A stretch of DNA of 64,000 nucleotides, from assembly GCA_037903355.1 (NCBI GenBank), contig JBAJFE010000027.1:722510-786509 (forward strand). Direction: 5' to 3'. This DNA is from Trichuris trichiura (taxonomy: Eukaryota > Nematoda > Enoplea > Trichinellida > Trichuridae). Shown in pieces: positions 60,429 through 64,000 of the stretch. Position 1 is the first letter of the stretch, and each line of letters starts with the position of its first letter. A program made the translations under genes and the position numbers. The notes below the pieces were generated by a model. The model was given only the letters and a program-made list of their open reading frames with translations. It was not told where the DNA came from and did no database searches.

Positions 60429-61833
60429 GTTTATTAAGAAAAGTTTATTAATAAAGGTCTATTCAACGGGACACGAAAAATGTGTACAAAGAGAAACCAA
60501 ACAATGAAGTTATTTGGTCCCGTACGAAGACACTATATCTTCAATGCAACTCGGTTTAGAAAGTCGACCAAGGGAGAGCATTACGAAATTTTCGACTTCA
60601 ATTGCACTTTAACTTTATACCTTGAGATTTCTCTTAGCTATGTTTTTAAGCCGTTTCTAAGGATGCTCTGCGGAATTTTCTTCAAAAGGTTGCTAAAGGC
60701 AGTGGAAACAGCAACCGTTGCTGTGAGGATTTCCCGGACTTGCTTAACAGGTCTGTTCTTCACGTTCTGTGAGCGCCTCTTATTCAGCTTCCACGCTGAG
60801 TTTACCTGTTTGATGATGGACCATGCGAATCGCCCAGTGTTTTCTTAAATATTAACCACGACGCTCTGCGAAACGCCATTTTTTTGTTCTTTGATATCAA
60901 AATAGATGAGCATTTTAAGGAAAAGTGACAATGCAACTTAAGTGCAGAAGTATACTATTGTTCCATTTAGGCTCCATCCACCCTACCTTACGCGCTTGAA
61001 ATTTATTGTGAGGAAGAGTTCCTGCACGGTCTTTTAGGAAAGAAGGGACTGCCTTTTTCCGATACTGTATATCGTTTTGGACGTCTATTTTCTTCTGTTA
61101 GTTGTGATTTACTTAGCTGTCCATGCGCCGTCCCAGCCATTTGTCAGATCCAGACAGTTTGGCCTCGTGTAGAAGTCTTACGGCTAACTTAGGCGATGAA
61201 GAGGAGAAACTCACCTGGACACTTGTAGGCAGTTCCTGCCCGACGCATTCCGTTTCTTGGCAGCTGAAGCGTAGGAATGATCTGTACACTTGGCTCGATT
61301 ATAACAAGAATAACGCAGAAATGGAGCCATCCATCGTTTCAAGTCGCTTCATATTGGGAGAGGTACATTTTATTCTTGTAACTCATTAATCACCTTGTAG
61401 CCCTTCTATGATTTAGGGTGGAAGCAATGTTTTACGTGCTGCAACAGAAACGAAGATCGCAAGTGACCTACGCTCACTTGCTTTGGTAAGAAGACGATTT
61501 ATGTACTTCTCTTTGAGCACATAACATTTCTTTACACGACCATAAACCTTCATGAGGCGGAATGTTATTTACAGAGATAGTCTTGTTCGGACGTTAGTAA
61601 AACTTCAGCTTTCGGGCGTTTCACCTTCGCTCCTCTTTAGCGGCTGAACTAGAAAAGTGCACTTGAACTTCCGTAGGTTGACTAGCCAAGAGGCGGAAGA
61701 AAACTAGTCAGGACAAGGAGGTTGTTGGTATAAGGGGGATCGACTGAATAGATTAGTATCTGTACGCGTTTTTCTGCTGCACAGCGGCTATGTTATAGCC
61801 AGGTGCGTAAAAATAACCTTGCACAATGATATA

Positions 61834-63762
61834 GAATCAGTTCACGTATAACACGCGTTCATATAACGCGTTTTCGGTCATACTCGATTTTGAAATCGTA
61901 GCACTTTCCCACATAACGCGATTCTGTTTCCGTTCTTACGCGAATTTGCCAGCTAGAAAGCGAGGGCGTGTAGCAAAGTCTCCCGGTGTTTTCATCCACC
62001 GGGAGCAAACAAAGGCCGCGCTGTTAGCTCATGCGCGTTCCGCGGTCACGAACAAGGGAAATGTGACAAAAACTTTCAGGATTCTTATCACAGGTAGTGT
62101 CCGACCCAGCAGTGCACCCTGCAATATGCATACTCAAACAGGCTACTGATCGGTATTCATGTTCGGTGGAATAATTTGCGCATGCAGGAACATCTGCACA
62201 GACGATGCTTCCATTTCCAATTCTCCCGAAGCGCAGACATCGCAGAGCTTTTCCAGTGAGTCGTAGTACGCTTACACAGAATCTGGAAAGCATTCACACC
62301 GTCTGATTGCGAGCACAATTCGTAAGTATTTTGTCTGATTCCGCTATCTGAGGATAGTCTTTAAGTATCTGAAAATGTCTAAGCTTCCAGATTCGAAGTC
62401 ACCTGGTAGTGGTGGAGAAAGAAAAGCGCTGACTGTTGGAGAGATGTTTGAGATACTAAAACGGCATGAACGGAATGAGACGACACGTAATATCGTCAAA
62501 GCTTCTGGCATGAGAAAAATCAACCTGGCGGACCATTAGGAGCAATGCAGAAAAAATTAAAGAGACTTGCGTAAGCGGAACCAGTTCAAGTATTGCGATG
62601 TCAATAAGAAGAAGGCCTAAGATACTGGAAGAAATGGAAAAACTACTCAGCATTTGGATCGAAACTCAAACGACGAAAAGAATAGGAACAACGTTTTTCA
62701 CCATAAGACAAAAAGCAGTTGCCATTTACGAAGACCTTAAGAAACAGTCTACAAATCCTCCTAAAATCCCTCCATTTACTGCTAGTGGTGGTTGGTTCTG
62801 CCGTTTCAAGAATCGATACAGCTTTTTACAATCTTCGTCTCTGTGGCGAAGCAGGAAGCGCGGACGTCGATGGCGCGCAAACATTTCCAACAGAAGTAGA
62901 AAACTTGCTCAAAGAAAAGGTGACCACCGAGGAGCTGCAGAAATTTTCTGTAGCGGGGGAAGCAGAATCAAGAAAAGATGATGAAAATCAGGAAGTTCCT
63001 CCGCCGCCTCCGCGACAAATGACCACTGCTGAGGTTTCAGATGCCCTGAAGACTATTGAACAGCGTTTACAATGGCTCGAAGACAATGATTGTAATGCAG
63101 AACGCCGCGGGGAAACCACAAGAATTATCCGAGCTTGTTTGGAGCCATACAAGCAGCTGCTGTACGAAGGACGTACATGTGCGAAACAAAATAAACTCGA
63201 ATTCTACTTTACTACAATGAAGAAACATTGTGACGATGAGGAAGCGCTACCTTCTACATCTAATAGGACCTCGGTTGGCCCGTAACAAAGGATAGTGAAA
63301 TTAAAAAAGTGAGTTCAACGGAACTGCATTCTTTCCTGTGTATGAGGTCGTTTATTTTAGTACTTAGAGGGACTCTTTCCACAAGCTAAAGACGCAAGCA
63401 CGCTGCTCGTGAAAGCCAGTTTGAACTCTGCTCGCTGTAAAGAGTTCTATCATGAAAGCTCTCCCGTTAACATATGATCGCCGTAAAAGATGATGTTATT
63501 CATACCCCGTGTAAAAGGATGCATACGTCAGCGTGCCTTACGGTAGAATAAGTAGCTCAGGTACATCATAATTCCTGTTCCTACCCAGCTTATTTAAGAT
63601 ATCTCTGCGTTGTTGTTTACAAGTAAACAATCCTTTTGACGCTTTGAACCAAATCGTTATCTTCCTACGGTTTACATGTCTCCTATAACGCGACTTCATA
63701 TAGCGCGACATTTTTCAGGATTTTTAAGTGACCAAACGCTCGCGTTATACGAGAACTGACTG
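61834..63762 (+). mobile_element. Tigger-D copy 6: internally deleted Tigger
   Basis: Both inverted ends are present. Coding remnants are the helix-turn-helix near 62400-62540 (ALTVGEMFEILKRHERNETT), GWFCRFKNRYS near 62790, and a long open tail at 62719-63285 ending LPSTSNRTSVGP. A frame change joins the last two, and no DDE domain is present. Confidence 0.88.
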
Positions 63763-64000
63763 TATCTGTAGCAGGACGAATATGTCGCTGAAGTCGCAGT
63801 CAAAGTTGACTTTTGCAGTTCTGGTTTCGAACTTCTGTGTATGCAAACATTAATGAAGAATCCTCTCTTTCTCCTCTTGTACGTTTCAACGGTTTTAAAG
63901 GAACGTTTCTTTGGAAAAAGATATGTTCCAGGCTGGCACGCAGACCGAGCGCGATGCAAGAACAGTTTAATGACAGAAGCAGCCCAGCAGAGCAAGCAGC
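63763..64000 (+). repeat. Start of the next gene-bearing segment (unit 6)
   Basis: The sequence is the one that follows Tigger-D in every unit (for example 56378-56620): gatgaatatgtcgctgaag (one base changed here), an AATAAA-like signal near the atgcaaacat tract, and then the leader before the first recognised NCOA4-like exon. In other units AATAAA follows at the same place (for example 21085 and 28477); it could be the polyadenylation signal of the gene copy to the left. The window ends before any exon. Confidence 0.6.

Larger units (their letters stand above)
57248..60542 (-). mobile_element. PLE copy 5
   Basis: A perfect 13-bp target duplication, aatgcaactcggt, lies at 57235-57247 and 60543-60555. 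The left arm is 57248 to about 57965 and the right arm about 59780 to 60502. A 40-nt tail (60503-60542) has no counterpart on the left. This is the clearest statement of the element's borders in the window. Confidence 0.92.
56891..61485 (+). pseudogene. NCOA4-like gene fragment, copy 5
   Basis: Exons by homology are 56891-57013, 57067-57214, 60651-60750, 60799-60919, 60971-about 61066, about 61148-61362 and 61417-61485. The first donor is GT. The fourth exon has lost both sites: its acceptor AG is TG (cacgctg), as in copy 2, and its donor reads GA instead of GT at 60920. Exon frames are open (CYLRQRGQQLIDHVETI; LRNFLQKVAKGSGNSN; CCEDFPDLLN). With both sites gone this copy could not splice as copy 1 does. 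Confidence 0.55.
19527..64000 (+). repeat. Large tandem array, about 7.4 kb per unit
   Basis: Each unit runs Tigger-D, then five or more exons of an NCOA4-like gene fragment with a PLE inside one intron. Approximate units are 19527-26461, 26462-33936, 33937-42457, 42458-49868, 49869-61833 and 61834-64000 (partial). Net length is 7.4 kb after removing Gypsy-2 from unit 5 and the extra PLE pieces from unit 3 (8.5 kb). The Tigger-D copies and the PLEs occupy the same site in every unit, so they were inserted before the tandem amplification. Near 26288, 33762, 42282, 49690 and 61650 each unit also keeps a lone Tigger-type end (acagttgaacttcc ... taagttgac) without a visible partner. Confidence 0.9.

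Noticed and set aside
1..64000. CRISPR arrays, tRNA genes, rRNA genes or bacterial operons
   Set aside because: No short regularly spaced repeats, cloverleaf or rRNA sequence was recognised, and the gene structures are eukaryotic.

Overview
The window is eukaryotic repeat-dense DNA, most likely from an arthropod and plausibly an ixodid tick. That placement is my inference from the mix of Ty3/gypsy, Tigger/pogo, Merlin and Penelope-like elements (PLEs) around short-exon gene fragments. There are no bacterial-style operons, no CRISPR array and no tRNA or rRNA that I can recognise.

Layout. Positions 1-204 are unassigned. Positions 205-732 are the start of a 1.31-kb satellite. A Ty3/gypsy element, Gypsy-1 (733-5332, minus strand), is inserted in the satellite with identical 171-bp LTRs and an ATAT target duplication. 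A decayed Tigger element, Tigger-A (5349-7647), follows. The satellite resumes at 7648-17364 with seven tandem units, and two short PLE-type insertions sit in it (11232-11577 and 15999-16244). A Merlin-like DNA transposon (17365-19526) marks the junction between the satellite and the next array.

From 19527 to the end lies a second, larger tandem array of about 7.4 kb per unit, with five full or nearly full units and part of a sixth. Each unit holds an internally deleted Tigger (Tigger-D, about 1.93 kb, transposase without its catalytic domain), followed by a multi-exon host-gene fragment on the plus strand. Its predicted N-terminal protein resembles the ARA70/NCOA4 domain, the family of the ferritinophagy receptor NCOA4. 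A PLE of about 3.3 kb lies in the intron between the second and third recognised exons of every gene copy. It has long inverted terminal arms, a tail of about 40 nt and a 13-bp target duplication. The shared insertion site means the PLE entered an ancestral unit and was then amplified with it.

The PLEs encode, on the minus strand, a reverse transcriptase fused to a GIY-YIG endonuclease; all copies are broken. Their inverted arms carry hammerhead-ribozyme-like cores facing inward to outward in opposite directions. Related cores occur in the short insertions of the satellite and in a second PLE family inserted only in unit 3. A second gypsy element (Gypsy-2, 51489-56086) is nested in the fifth Tigger-D copy.

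The most interesting points are the five-fold amplified NCOA4-like gene fragment with consistent exon phases, the family of hammerhead motifs with a compensatory stem I change, and a near-perfect 106-bp-armed palindrome inserted with a 13-bp target duplication.
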